From a virus, in the IMG/VR virus record IMGVR_UViG_3300036832_001742, positions 1 to 37,449 of that record: a stretch of DNA of 37,449 nucleotides. The stretch is one strand, 5' to 3'. The position numbers were made by a program, and so were the translations under genes. This document shows positions 19,937 through 28,887 of this stretch, piece after piece. The first letter of the stretch is position 1. Each line of letters begins with the position of its first letter. The notes beneath the pieces are model-generated. The model saw nothing but the letters and a program-made list of their open reading frames with translations, had not been told where the DNA came from and did no database searches.

Positions 19937-20431
19937 ATGCCACACGTTCACACACCGGGTATTCATGCAGAGATGGTCAAGGGTCAGGTCGTTGGGAATC
20001 GGCCCGAGCCGCGACTCATAGACGTAACGGTGTGCAAGCACCGGCGCGCCTTCGGCGCTGAACCGCCCGTAGCCTTTTCGATCCCGGCTGCCGAGCCAGT
20101 CGATGCATGGTCCGAGCCAGGGAAGGCATTCGGGTACGGTGCCCGGCTGACAGTAGGACTCGAAGCGCCGTGCGTCGTCTCCGAAGATGAGAGGTGGCCG
20201 GTTGAGCGGAATCCCCAGCTTCTGACGAGCGGCGTGCATGTCGCACATCCCTCCGTACTTGTGCGGGCGCTCGCAGCCCTCGACCGAGCAACCCCGTCCA
20301 GGGTCGTACCGCTTCAACGGTGTGGTGCCGGGATCTCCAGTCTTAAGCCATCGCGCATAGTGCCCATTGCAAAATCCACGACAACGTACCGGCTTGTCGC
20401 ATATCTCGACCGAGCAAATAACCTTACCCAT
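19880..20431 (-). CDS. HNH homing endonuclease, 183 aa
   Basis: It is antisense inside the plus-strand lysis/fibre block. The N-terminal half has several Cys/His zinc knuckles (CSVEICDKPVRCRGFCNGHY; CSVEGCERPHKYGGMCDMH), the C-terminal half an HNH domain: GYGRFSAEGAPVLAHRYVYE, LTLDHLCMNTRCVNVWHLQV, SLGENIRR. ATG 20431 is preceded by GGAGGTG and preferred to an earlier start at 20473. The orientation and zinc-finger/HNH architecture are typical of free-standing homing genes. Confidence 0.85.
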   Translation of the reverse strand: MGKVICSVEICDKPVRCRGFCNGHYARWLKTGDPGTTPLKRYDPGRGCSVEGCERPHKYGGMCDMHAARQKLGIPLNRPPLIFGDDARRFESYCQPGTVPECLPWLGPCIDWLGSRDRKGYGRFSAEGAPVLAHRYVYESRLGPIPNDLTLDHLCMNTRCVNVWHLQVLSLGENIRRENQRRE

Positions 20432-20511
20432 CGTCGTCACCTCCATGTGGTGTCGGCCAATGTCCCGGGCCACACCGCGCCGGGGCGCCTATTTTATAAA
20501 AAGGTTCGGCC

Positions 20512-21309
20512 ATGGCGCTGAAAAGAGTGGGGATCGCTTCGCCGAACTACTCGTCGAGGGCCGGGACCAAGGTTCGTCTTGTGTGTACGCATACTGCGGA
20601 GGGCGCTTTGACGTACCAATCGCTCGGTGCCTACTTTCAGAATCCGTCATCGGGCGTCAGCTCGCATGCCGGGATCGACGACACTCCGAATGAAATCGGG
20701 ATTTACGTCGACCGGGCGATGAAGGCCTGGACCCAGGCCAATGCGAATCCATACACGGTCTCGGTGGAACTTTGTGGGTTCGCCTCCTGGACGACCACCC
20801 AATGGAACGCCCACCCCGTCATGCTCTCGAACTGCGCCCAGTGGATCGCAGAAGAGTGCGCCTACTTCAACATCCCCATTCGCCGTCTGACAGCACAACA
20901 GGCTCAAGGTGGTAGCGCGGGCATCTGCGGCCACGTTGATCTCGGCTCTATGGGCGGCGGGCATTGGGACCCTGGCCCATCGTTCCCAATGGATCAGGTC
21001 ATCGCACAAGCACAAGGCCAGTCCCCCACCCCCACCCCCTCGACCAAAGGCAAGACAATGATCACCACCACCCCCACGGGCAAGGGCTACTTCACGGCCA
21101 CCTACGACGGCGCGGTCTACGCCTTCGGTGACGCCGTCTACAAGGGTGGCCCCAACAAGGGCACCAGCGGCAAGTCCGACCTTCCCGCGGGCCGCACCAT
21201 CGTCGGTATCACCGCGTGCGCCAAGGACGGTTACTGGCTGCTCTCTAGTGGCGGTGACCTCTACTCCTACGGTTCAGCACAGTTCTACGGCAAGCCTGAC
21301 CGGGTGTGA
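20512..21309 (+). CDS. Endolysin: N-acetylmuramoyl-L-alanine amidase, 265 aa
   Basis: Residues about 1-165 have the Amidase_2 (PGRP-like) plan: VRLVCTHTAEGALTY (first zinc His), SSHAGIDD (His), VSVELCGFASW (Glu) and GICGHVDLG...GHWDPGP (third zinc His and a C-terminal His/Asp). After a Pro/Thr linker the C-terminus has two beta repeats, GYFTATYDGAVYAFGDAVYK and GYWLLSSGGDLYSYGSAQFY, of a type common in actinobacterial, especially acidimicrobiian, surface proteins; they are probably wall-binding. SD is AAAAAGG. Holin candidates follow. Confidence 0.88.
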   Translation: MALKRVGIASPNYSSRAGTKVRLVCTHTAEGALTYQSLGAYFQNPSSGVSSHAGIDDTPNEIGIYVDRAMKAWTQANANPYTVSVELCGFASWTTTQWNAHPVMLSNCAQWIAEECAYFNIPIRRLTAQQAQGGSAGICGHVDLGSMGGGHWDPGPSFPMDQVIAQAQGQSPTPTPSTKGKTMITTTPTGKGYFTATYDGAVYAFGDAVYKGGPNKGTSGKSDLPAGRTIVGITACAKDGYWLLSSGGDLYSYGSAQFYGKPDRV

Positions 21310-21313
21310 CAGT

Positions 21314-21511
21314 GTGCCTGACTGGCGTGCCATTGCTGCCCTCGTCCTCGCTCTCGGGGCCGCGGTCGCCATCGTCATCCTGGCCTACTCAGAAGCCGAT
21401 CACCAGGTTGCCGGGCACATCTCAGAGGCCGAGTCCACCCTCCTCGCCACTGTGCTCGGTGCCATGGTCGGCGCGGTCGCCACGTACCTCGGCATGAGAA
21501 ACAAAGAATGA
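21314..21511 (+). CDS. Two-TM membrane protein, holin candidate, 65 aa
   Basis: From GTG 21314, just after the amidase stop, the protein has a first membrane helix (AIAALVLALGAAVAIVILAY), a short polar linker with acidic residues and a second (LLATVLGAMVGAVATYLGM), ending RNKE. This is the classic small class II holin shape and position. The longer frame upstream is a shadow of the amidase. Confidence 0.7.
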   Translation: MPDWRAIAALVLALGAAVAIVILAYSEADHQVAGHISEAESTLLATVLGAMVGAVATYLGMRNKE

Positions 21512-21515
21512 CGCC

Positions 21516-21704
21516 ATGCCCTGGAGGATCAAACGCCGCCTCATCCTCGCCGCCTGTGGTTTCTTCGCCTTCGGCATTGCCCTCGCCGTCTGGGTTCGCA
21601 ATGATCTACTCGACACCGACCTGCTCGCGGTCGTCGGCATCCTGGGCGGCATCGCGATCATCGTGACCAACCTCCCCGAAAACGGAAACGGAAAGGAAAA
21701 GTAA
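21516..21704 (+). CDS. Small two-TM membrane protein, 62 aa
   Basis: A basic N-terminus (MPWRIKRR) is followed by LILAACGFFAFGIALAVWV, a short acidic loop (RNDLLDTD) and LLAVVGILGGIAIIVTNL, with a short charged tail. It lies 4 bp after the preceding holin candidate; such pairs often are holin and antiholin or a second pore subunit. Confidence 0.65.
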   Translation: MPWRIKRRLILAACGFFAFGIALAVWVRNDLLDTDLLAVVGILGGIAIIVTNLPENGNGKEK

Positions 21705-22178
21705 ATGCGCAAGCAGCACGTCGTCGTCGAGGCCCTCGTTCCCGACGCCACCCCGCCCACTGACGCTCACCCCGAGCACCCGATCTATCTGCCCACCCCG
21801 ACCCCGCCAGAGGGCATCTGGGGCGGCGCACCACTCCCCACCCCGACCCCGCCCATCTACTACCCCACCCCGCCCCTCGAGATCTGGGGCGACGTCGAGC
21901 ACCCCGACCAAGGCTTGCCAGGCCCACAACCGGGTCCCGAGCACCCGATCTACATCCCGGTGCCCCCACCGCCTGACAGTGGCCTCTCCCCCGAGCACCC
22001 GATCTACATCCCCATCCCCCAACCACCCACCGGGATCTGGGGTGACATCGAGCTCCCCGAGCACCCCATCGTCATTCCCGAACCACCCAACCGCGAAGAA
22101 GTGAAGCAGAAGCTGGTCGACTTCCTGACCGGCAACCTGCCGCCCTCGAGCCTGCCCCCACTCCCAGACACTCAGTAA
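21705..22178 (+). CDS. Pro-rich repeat protein (PEHPIYxP), 157 aa
   Basis: It starts at the base after the previous stop (TAAATG). Four imperfect repeats of PEHPIY(L/I)P or PEHPIVIP alternate with GIWG/EIWG and TPTPP segments, ending in a charged helix (NREEVKQKLVDFLTG). Proteins with PEHPIYxP and GIWG repeats occur in many phages near lysis or structural genes, some as virion components, with no known enzymatic role. The repeats probably form an extended rod. Confidence 0.65.
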   Translation: MRKQHVVVEALVPDATPPTDAHPEHPIYLPTPTPPEGIWGGAPLPTPTPPIYYPTPPLEIWGDVEHPDQGLPGPQPGPEHPIYIPVPPPPDSGLSPEHPIYIPIPQPPTGIWGDIELPEHPIVIPEPPNREEVKQKLVDFLTGNLPPSSLPPLPDTQ

Positions 22179-22208
22179 CCATCGGGGGTCGGTTCTGTTC
22201 TCCCGGCC

Positions 22209-22520
22209 TCAGCGGACCTCGGCGATATCGACCTCGACCCACCCCATCACGTCCTCGGGCTCGCAGCCGAACACGCGGCACATCTTCTCGAGATGCTGGG
22301 ACCTGATGGGTTCGCGGCCACGCATGTAGAGGGAGAGCTGCACCGGTGGCATGCCGAGCACCCCCGCCACGACGTAATTGGGTTCGGAGACCTGGTTCAC
22401 CTTGTACATGAGACGGGTGATGAGGACACGGGTGCCCGCGGGAGGACGCACGGTCAAGTGGTGGGGGACGTCGGGGGGAGGCCAACGTTGCGGCTCAGTC
22501 ATCTCCTGGCGCGTGGTCAC
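22209..22520 (-). CDS. XRE-like HTH protein, 103 aa
   Basis: The C-terminal part has an XRE-type HTH (YVVAGVLGMPPVQLSLYMRG, then REPIRSQHLEKMCRVFGCEP). The first 35 residues are Pro-rich. Start is GTG 22520, with ATG 22502 as alternative. It is the last gene of the leftward late array, converging with the plus-strand lysis block, so it may mark a late feedback regulator. The 30-bp convergent gap shows no clear terminator. Confidence 0.6.
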   Translation of the reverse strand: MTTRQEMTEPQRWPPPDVPHHLTVRPPAGTRVLITRLMYKVNQVSEPNYVVAGVLGMPPVQLSLYMRGREPIRSQHLEKMCRVFGCEPEDVMGWVEVDIAEVR

Positions 22521-22524
22521 CGAT

Positions 22525-25500
22525 TCAGATTCCCGGCGGGTTGTGCGGGGACTGCGTGGTGGCAGCGAAGGGGAGCCCAGTCCGGGCCTCCGATTGGGCC
22601 GACATGGCGGCGAGGTACGCCGGCGTGACGTTATAGAGGTTGTTGAGCGGGTCGGGGAGCTGCGCGTTGGCGGGGTAGCCAGCGAGGACCGAGGTGTCGC
22701 CGGTCTTGGCGACAGTCAGCGCGTCGGCCTTGGCCTGGTTGTAGCGGTCCATCTCCTGCTTGGCGGCGATCTGGCGCAGGTTGAGGTGCTCGACGTTGGC
22801 GAAGGGGATGTTGAGGGCGCCGAAGATCGTCCTGGCGAACGCGGCGGGGTTGTCCCGGCGCATGGTGCGGTACCGGGCCGAGAGACCGAGGGAGGCGTCG
22901 AGCGCGGTGAGCTCGGGGACGAACTGCTCGGCCGCGGTAAGGGGGGACCCGGCGGGGGCCCCTTCTTCGGTGCCGTAGAGGTGGTTGTAGGTGAGGTTGG
23001 GGTAGAGGGTGTTGGAACCGAAGACGACCGAGGGGTTGACCATGGCGAAGGGGGCGCTGATGGCCGGGTTGAGCATCGAGATGACCCCGCCCAGCGTGGC
23101 GTCGTTGGCGACGTCTCGGAGCGGGTTGAGGAAGCGCACGTCGGTGGCCGACACGTTGCCGGCCTGGTCGGGTTGACCGAGGAAGAAGAGGTTCTGGATG
23201 CGCGTGTAGAGGCCTTTGGAGACCGAGTCTGAGTTGAGGTTGGCGAGGTAGGCCAAGAAGACGGCGCGGTAGGGGTGGTCGACGGGGTAGGAGGCAACGT
23301 AGCTGAGGACGTGCTTGGTCCAGCCGTAGAACGGCATGATCGTCATGAGCAGGTTGCGCTCGAGGGGGGTGGAGTGGGCGAGGTCGCCCATGACCTTGTT
23401 GGCCGCCTTGGTGCCTTCTTCGAGGGCGCGCTCATCGGTGAGACCGCGACGCTCTGCTCTTCCGATGCCGTTGAGGGTGACGGCGGCGCGTTGGAGGTCG
23501 GTCAGGTAGTTGGTCAGCTTGAAGGTGAGCTGGGGGATGACCTGCAGCCAAGAGGTGACCTTGGAGGGGTCGAGGCCAAGGTGGTCCATCTTCTCTTGGA
23601 TCCAGAACCGGCCCATGGTCGCCCCGGTCTCGTGATGCCATTCGCGCACACCCCACGAAATCGGGTCCGCCGCCCCGATCTGGGTGGAGCGGGTGTGGAT
23701 GGCGGCGCGGAACTCGGGGTCCTTCAGCATGCGGGTGGCCTTGGGGATGAAGGCGAAGGACATGGGCTCGCGCAGTGCCATGAGGAAGGCCCCACCGAAA
23801 CCGATGTGGGCGACGAAGCGCGGCGAGTAGCCCAGGATCGACTCTCTGAAGACCTTGGTGGTGGTCGAGACGATGCCGCTGGGGTCCAAGCCCTTCCAGC
23901 CGGTCTGCTTCATCGTGTCCTCTAAACCGCGCAGGATGGGTTTGGGCATCCAGATGGTGTCGCCCCCGGTGAGGTGGCGGCTGGTGGTGAGACCGTAGGT
24001 GGCCGGGTCGAAGCGTCCGTAGTCGAGGGTGTCCTCGAGGTAGTGGGCGAGGGCGGCTTCTGAGGTGCCGCCGGGGCGCAGGAGGAGGCCGGGGTTCTCG
24101 CGTTCGATCGTGGGGACGAGGTCGGACTGTTTGTGGCCGAAGCGCGGGATGAGGAAATTGTCGATGAGCTCCTGGGCGCCGTCGGACATGACGCGTTGCT
24201 TCATGCCCAGGTTCATGCCGGCGTGGATGTCGTAGATGGTGTTGGACATCTCGAGGAGACGGCGGTGGGCGGCGTTGGGGGTCGAGTAATGGGTGGGGTT
24301 GATGCTGATGGTGTAGGAGGCCTCGGCGGGGTCGTAGGCCCCCATCGAGTCGCGCGACGAGAAGTTGGGGACGTAATGGGGGACGAAGCCCTTGGCGCGC
24401 AACGACGAGATGTCGTTCAGGACCCGGTTCTGCATGTGGGCGACGATGCCGGCATCGAGTTCGGTGCCGAAGGGTGAGGTGTGGCTGGCGCGCATGTAGG
24501 TGCGGATCGCTTCGACGACCTTGGCCGGATCGGCGCGGATTTGGGTCAGGGTGGCCTGGTTCAGCTTCTCGTTCTGCTCTGCGTGACTGAGGGCGGCGTT
24601 GACGAGGAGGGCGCCCTTCTCGTCCTCTGCGATGTACTTGTTCATCAGGCGCACGTAGAGGGGCTGCCACACCGGAGCCGGGTGCTTCCACACCGTGTCC
24701 TCGTACTCCTTCAGGAGTTTCTCCGAAGCCAGCTGCGCCCGTTTTACCCGGGGGGTGAGGGTGGATTCGAGGCGTTTCTCGTCCTTCGCTCGTGTCTTGG
24801 CGTAGGCGTAGAGGTTGTCGGCCGCCGCTCGCATCTGGTTGAAGACCGGATTGCCCAAGAGAAGGTTGCCCTTGGGGTCACGGGCCACACTGACGGGCAG
24901 GGCGGTGTCGCGGCCCATGACCCGGGTGAAGGCCTTGTTGTGCATGGCCGAGGAGAATTGACGGGTGAGGGTACGCAGGAGGGGGAAGTCCTCTTTCTTG
25001 TAGGCGGCGTCGATCTGGTCGAGCAGGCCCCCGTGGTTGAAGATCTTGGCGACGAGGCGGCCCTGGGTGATGGTGGCCTTGGGTACCGACAACAACGAAG
25101 AGACGGTGTCGTGATTGAGGCCGAGGTCGTGCCAGGCCTGGTCGGCTTTGGAGGTGGGGGTGAGGGTGGTGCGCAGCTCTTGGGAGAGCGGACGCGTGAC
25201 CACGGCCTTGACACGCGTGGCGGCAGAGAGAGTGGTGCTGAGGAGGGGAGCGGCTGCGGCGTCGACGCGTTGAATGTTCGCGGTGACCGCGGTTACGGGG
25301 TCACCGGCGCGCGCTGCCTTCTCCTCGGCCGCGTACCACTTGTCACGGGCGCGCGTGAGGATCGCGGCCTCGGCGGGGTGGTACGCCTGGACCGTGCCGT
25401 CGGGAAGGCGCAGTTTGGTCAGCTCGCCCTTGTCGACCGCCATGGTGGTGAGGGACTCGATGGCGGACTGGTACGAGGCGATCAAGGGCTTCATGTAGGC

Positions 25501-26499
25501 CGGGACGAGGGCGTTGGCGGCGAGGGCGGCCCACGACTGCCCCGACATCGTCACGAGGTTGTAGGCCGCGTGGGAGGCCGACAGCGTGGTACCGGGCTCG
25601 GCGTTGTAGAGCTTGGCCTCGGCGTCGGTGGTGATGGGGACGGTCTGGTCGCGCAGCGCCGCGTTGGCGTCGGCGACACCGCGCATCGAGGCGGCGAAGC
25701 GAGCGTTGCCGGCCTGGTTGGACTGGTCGACTTCCTTGTTGATGTCGGCGAGGTCGCGCCCGACTCCCTTGGTGTTGGTCCAGTTGGAGAGGCGGTTGCC
25801 GACGGTCAGCTTGCCGAAGGTGGTCGCCCCGGTCAGGTCCTTGGCGAAGCCGGTCTTGGCAGTCGGGATGTTGGCGAGGGCCTTGGCGCCCAAGGAGATG
25901 GGCCCCATGCCGGCCCGTCCGCCGATCTGGGTGCCCTCTGGGAGCTTGAGGGCAGACGTGATGGCCTCCGCCGCGGCGGTACGCCCGATGAGGGCGGTGC
26001 CCGCCGACGCGAGGCCGAGCACGTTGAGGGCGGTGATGAGGGGGTGGGCGAAGACATTGGACATGCCGCCCTCTTCGTACTCACCGACGAGCGAGACACC
26101 CGGGATGAGTTGGGCGAGGGTGTTCTTGGTCGGGTCGAGCAGCCAGTTGGGGTGCTCGAAGGAGTTGAGGGCACTGTGGTAGATCGAGTTGACCAGGTGG
26201 GTGGGCTGGAGGCCGGTGAAGATGTTGGCCGCATCGTGCTCGAGGTTGTGGAAGAACCCGCCGATGCCGTGCTGGGGGACGTCGGTGGGCAGCGCGGTGA
26301 CGTTGTTGGGGTTGGCCGAGGCGAGGATCGCGTGGATGCGCTCTGACTCGCCCATCTGGGTGCCCCCGGTGACGAGACGCTGGGCATCTTGTTGGTAGAC
26401 GGGGTAGTACGCCGCCTGGGGGATCTTGTTCTGCTTGGCCCAGTTGACCGTCTTGTTCCAGTTGGAGACGAAGGTCTGGGTCTCGAGCTTGGTCGCCAT
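22525..26499 (-). CDS. Very large internal virion/ejection-like protein, 1324 aa
   Basis: This is the largest gene in the genome. It is Ala-rich, mostly helical and lacks an enzymatic motif I can identify. A hydrophobic stretch is at about 155-180 (LITALNVLGLASAGTALIG). The last 400 residues contain amphipathic/hydrophobic stretches (VAHIGFGGAFLMAL; NLLMTIMPFYGWTKHVLSYV). Position after two smaller ejection-like genes and lack of tape-measure heptads suggest a podovirus DNA-ejection protein that spans the envelope. A capsid-resident enzyme cannot be excluded. Confidence 0.6.
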   Translation of the reverse strand: MATKLETQTFVSNWNKTVNWAKQNKIPQAAYYPVYQQDAQRLVTGGTQMGESERIHAILASANPNNVTALPTDVPQHGIGGFFHNLEHDAANIFTGLQPTHLVNSIYHSALNSFEHPNWLLDPTKNTLAQLIPGVSLVGEYEEGGMSNVFAHPLITALNVLGLASAGTALIGRTAAAEAITSALKLPEGTQIGGRAGMGPISLGAKALANIPTAKTGFAKDLTGATTFGKLTVGNRLSNWTNTKGVGRDLADINKEVDQSNQAGNARFAASMRGVADANAALRDQTVPITTDAEAKLYNAEPGTTLSASHAAYNLVTMSGQSWAALAANALVPAYMKPLIASYQSAIESLTTMAVDKGELTKLRLPDGTVQAYHPAEAAILTRARDKWYAAEEKAARAGDPVTAVTANIQRVDAAAAPLLSTTLSAATRVKAVVTRPLSQELRTTLTPTSKADQAWHDLGLNHDTVSSLLSVPKATITQGRLVAKIFNHGGLLDQIDAAYKKEDFPLLRTLTRQFSSAMHNKAFTRVMGRDTALPVSVARDPKGNLLLGNPVFNQMRAAADNLYAYAKTRAKDEKRLESTLTPRVKRAQLASEKLLKEYEDTVWKHPAPVWQPLYVRLMNKYIAEDEKGALLVNAALSHAEQNEKLNQATLTQIRADPAKVVEAIRTYMRASHTSPFGTELDAGIVAHMQNRVLNDISSLRAKGFVPHYVPNFSSRDSMGAYDPAEASYTISINPTHYSTPNAAHRRLLEMSNTIYDIHAGMNLGMKQRVMSDGAQELIDNFLIPRFGHKQSDLVPTIERENPGLLLRPGGTSEAALAHYLEDTLDYGRFDPATYGLTTSRHLTGGDTIWMPKPILRGLEDTMKQTGWKGLDPSGIVSTTTKVFRESILGYSPRFVAHIGFGGAFLMALREPMSFAFIPKATRMLKDPEFRAAIHTRSTQIGAADPISWGVREWHHETGATMGRFWIQEKMDHLGLDPSKVTSWLQVIPQLTFKLTNYLTDLQRAAVTLNGIGRAERRGLTDERALEEGTKAANKVMGDLAHSTPLERNLLMTIMPFYGWTKHVLSYVASYPVDHPYRAVFLAYLANLNSDSVSKGLYTRIQNLFFLGQPDQAGNVSATDVRFLNPLRDVANDATLGGVISMLNPAISAPFAMVNPSVVFGSNTLYPNLTYNHLYGTEEGAPAGSPLTAAEQFVPELTALDASLGLSARYRTMRRDNPAAFARTIFGALNIPFANVEHLNLRQIAAKQEMDRYNQAKADALTVAKTGDTSVLAGYPANAQLPDPLNNLYNVTPAYLAAMSAQSEARTGLPFAATTQSPHNPPGI

Positions 26500-27336
26500 C
26501 TATCCTCCGGTGGCCGAGGCGGCGGAGCCGCTGCCGGTCAGGCCCGAGAGGGAGAGGATGGCGTTGGCGTTGCCCTGGGCCGCCGCGGACTGGGGGGTGG
26601 TGTTGATGCCCCCGCCGGCCGGGGTGAGGGGGGTGCCGGTGATGGACTGGTACGCCGCCTTCTCGGCGGGTGACCAGCCTGCCGTGGAGGGCTGCATGCC
26701 TCCGTAGGTCTGCAGCGACTTCTGGTAGGCGAGGGCGGCTTGGAGAGGTCCTTGGGCCGGCAGGGACTGCTCGTATTGCTTCATCATCTGGGCGGCGTGG
26801 CCGAAGCCCGGAGTGGGTTCTTGGGCGGTGGCGTTGGCGAGGGCTTGGCCCGCTGCGCTCACGGCTGTGTTGCCCGTGGGAGAGGCCTGGAGGGCGGCGG
26901 TGTTCAACAATCCTTGGAACGTTTGGGCGCCGGGGTTGAGGTAGGGCTTCAGGTGTTCCATCTCCTTGCCGTACTCGGGACCGAGGGAGGACATGGCATC
27001 CATGTAGGTGGACAGGGCCTTGTGGATGTCCTGGGCCTCGGTCGGGCCTTGGGGGAGTTGGGCCTTGGCTTTGGAGGCCTGGTCGAGCCACTTGGACATC
27101 TGGTCGGTCGGGCCGCCCTTGGGACCGCTCGTACCCTCCCAGACCGTCTTCGCCGCTCCCGGTACATCACGAACTACGTCGTAGACATTCTTGGCGAGCC
27201 CGCCCTCTTCGCCCCATTTGAGAGTGGCCCGGGCGGCCTTGCGTCCGGTCTTGGACCGGGCGGCCTGACCCGCGAGTCCACCACCCATGGTGAACCGACC
27301 GACATCTTCGAGTATGCCTTTGAGTCCCTGTGCCAT
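26500..27336 (-). CDS. Ejection-like internal virion protein, 278 aa
   Basis: Gly/Ala/Gln-rich and helical with an amphipathic N-terminus (LKGILEDVGRFTMGGGLAG). It contains KWLDQASKAKAQLPQGPTEA and a low-complexity C-terminus (LSGLTGSGSAASATGG). It directly abuts the 1324-aa gene (stop at 26500, next start at 26499) and follows the Gln-rich gene, an order like podovirus ejection-protein sets. No sequence family is recognised. Confidence 0.5.
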   Translation of the reverse strand: MAQGLKGILEDVGRFTMGGGLAGQAARSKTGRKAARATLKWGEEGGLAKNVYDVVRDVPGAAKTVWEGTSGPKGGPTDQMSKWLDQASKAKAQLPQGPTEAQDIHKALSTYMDAMSSLGPEYGKEMEHLKPYLNPGAQTFQGLLNTAALQASPTGNTAVSAAGQALANATAQEPTPGFGHAAQMMKQYEQSLPAQGPLQAALAYQKSLQTYGGMQPSTAGWSPAEKAAYQSITGTPLTPAGGGINTTPQSAAAQGNANAILSLSGLTGSGSAASATGG

Positions 27337-27340
27337 CTTC

Positions 27341-28183
27341 TTATCCTCCCGTTCCGGCGATGGTGTTCACGCCCGCGCCTCTGAACCCGATGTTGGAGAG
27401 CGCGCCCGCGGCGTTGGCGAAGTTGCCCAGTTGTGCCTGTCCGAGCTGTCCGTACAGCGAGATGGCCGACTGCTGGGCTCCCAATCCCGCCTGCTGCTGT
27501 CCGTAGTTGAGCATGGTGAGCAGTTGCTGTTGGGAGATCCCGTTGGCCTGCGCGTTGAGGGCGAGGTTCTGCCGGGCGTTGGCGAGTTGTTGTTGGGAGT
27601 ACCCGTAGCCCGACTGCTCGGCCTGTTGTCCTAGTTGGGACAGGGCCTGGTTGCGGGCGATGTCCTGTTGTTGGAAGCCGTACTGCTGTCCGAGTGTGTT
27701 GACTGCTGCCCGGCCACCAACGGTGTTCTGCGTGCCGCCAATGGCTTGGGAGCCCTGTGTCTGCATGAGCGCGTTCTGATAGGCCAGTGCTGCCTCTGCC
27801 TGTTGTTCGGGGTACTGGCCCGCTTGGAGTCCGTACTGCTGTTGTTCGAAGCCTTGTTGTGCTCGGGCCTGGGCACCTTGTTGTCCGAGGGCTTGTTGTT
27901 GGATGCCGAGGCCCTGTTCGGACAATTGGAGATTCTGACCCTGGTACCCCGACATGGCCTGGTTGTAGGCGAGCTGGGATTGCAGCGAGGGGTCGATGAG
28001 GCCGATCTGTTGTTGCAGGCCCTGTTCGCTGAGATACCCCGAGGCGAGCTGGGGGTAGACCGATTCGAGAGCCTGGCGAATGAGATCTTCGGTACCCGAG
28101 GCCGGCTGGTTGCCCGCGGTCCTTCCGATGGACTGGACAGAACCGGTGTTCCCGCCCGCTCCGGTGCCTGCGCTGTAGGGCAT
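27341..28183 (-). CDS. Gln/Ala-rich ejection-like protein, 280 aa
   Basis: Gln is extraordinarily frequent (GLQQQIGLIDPSLQSQLAYN; QQQALGQQGAQARAQQGFEQ). Long helical stretches and low complexity are typical of internal ejection proteins between the tail adaptor and larger ejection genes in P22- and T7-like phages. The C-terminal 40 residues are glycine-rich. It starts 13 bp after the adaptor stop. Confidence 0.55.
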   Translation of the reverse strand: MPYSAGTGAGGNTGSVQSIGRTAGNQPASGTEDLIRQALESVYPQLASGYLSEQGLQQQIGLIDPSLQSQLAYNQAMSGYQGQNLQLSEQGLGIQQQALGQQGAQARAQQGFEQQQYGLQAGQYPEQQAEAALAYQNALMQTQGSQAIGGTQNTVGGRAAVNTLGQQYGFQQQDIARNQALSQLGQQAEQSGYGYSQQQLANARQNLALNAQANGISQQQLLTMLNYGQQQAGLGAQQSAISLYGQLGQAQLGNFANAAGALSNIGFRGAGVNTIAGTGG

Positions 28184-28196
28184 CTACCTTCTCCTC

Positions 28197-28877
28197 TCAG
28201 TACAACCCGTCACTGACGAGCCACGATGGCAGCGCGGCCTGGCCGGTGGTGAAGGTACCCGCCTGGTCTTGGAACGTTCGCGTGCTGTCCACCATGACGA
28301 TGACCTTCTCGTCGTAGGTGGTCTTGAACTCCTGCCAGCGCGGGTCGGCGTCCTTGCGCAGAGCGCGGTAACACGCGTAGTCGTGGACCACGTCCTCCCA
28401 ACCGGACAGAACGTCGATCGGGTCGGTGGTGTTCACCGCCGGGGTGATCTGTTGGTAGTAGTACACGGTCAGGGCACCGGCCTGGGAGGGGACCGGGTAG
28501 ACCAAGATGGTCATCGTCGGGGGAACCTTCCACAGCGTGTAGTAGAGGGGGTACGAAGCCGGCCACTGTTGGTTGATCCCCCAGATCTGGTCCATCTCCA
28601 TGTAACCGCGGAACTCGACGGTGTAGGTGTTATCAGAGGCGGTGGGTTTGTACTCGAGACGGTGGATGCGGTACGTGTCGACGGGAGCGGTGTAGTTCTG
28701 CGTTCCCGCGGTGACGGTGAGGTTGGCCTGGGCGCGCTTCCATTCCACTTTGCGGGCGAGGTCCACACAGCCCGAGTTGATCCAGGTGGTGAGCTCTGCG
28801 TCGGACCAGAACTGGGCAGAGGGCTCGTCGAGGAGGGAGCGGACGGAAGAGAGGGCGACGGAGAGGGTCTGTGTCAT
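28197..28877 (-). CDS. Head-tail adaptor (P22 gp4-like), 226 aa
   Basis: The N-terminus (SVRSLLDEPSAQFWSDAELT, then TWINSGCVDLARKVEWKR) matches the pattern of podovirus adaptor proteins, which bind under the portal. The middle is beta-rich with conserved-looking PPTMTILVYPVPSQAGAL and YYYQQITPAV. The C-terminus (LRKDADPRWQEFKTTYDEKV) is helical. It lies between the fibre gene and the ejection proteins. Confidence 0.75.
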   Translation of the reverse strand: MTQTLSVALSSVRSLLDEPSAQFWSDAELTTWINSGCVDLARKVEWKRAQANLTVTAGTQNYTAPVDTYRIHRLEYKPTASDNTYTVEFRGYMEMDQIWGINQQWPASYPLYYTLWKVPPTMTILVYPVPSQAGALTVYYYQQITPAVNTTDPIDVLSGWEDVVHDYACYRALRKDADPRWQEFKTTYDEKVIVMVDSTRTFQDQAGTFTTGQAALPSWLVSDGLY

Positions 28878-28887
28878 GGATGCCTAC

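Noticed and set aside
24481-26346. 621-aa plus-strand open frame
   Set aside because: Shadow of the 1324-aa minus-strand gene; low-complexity Gly/Val/Glu composition.
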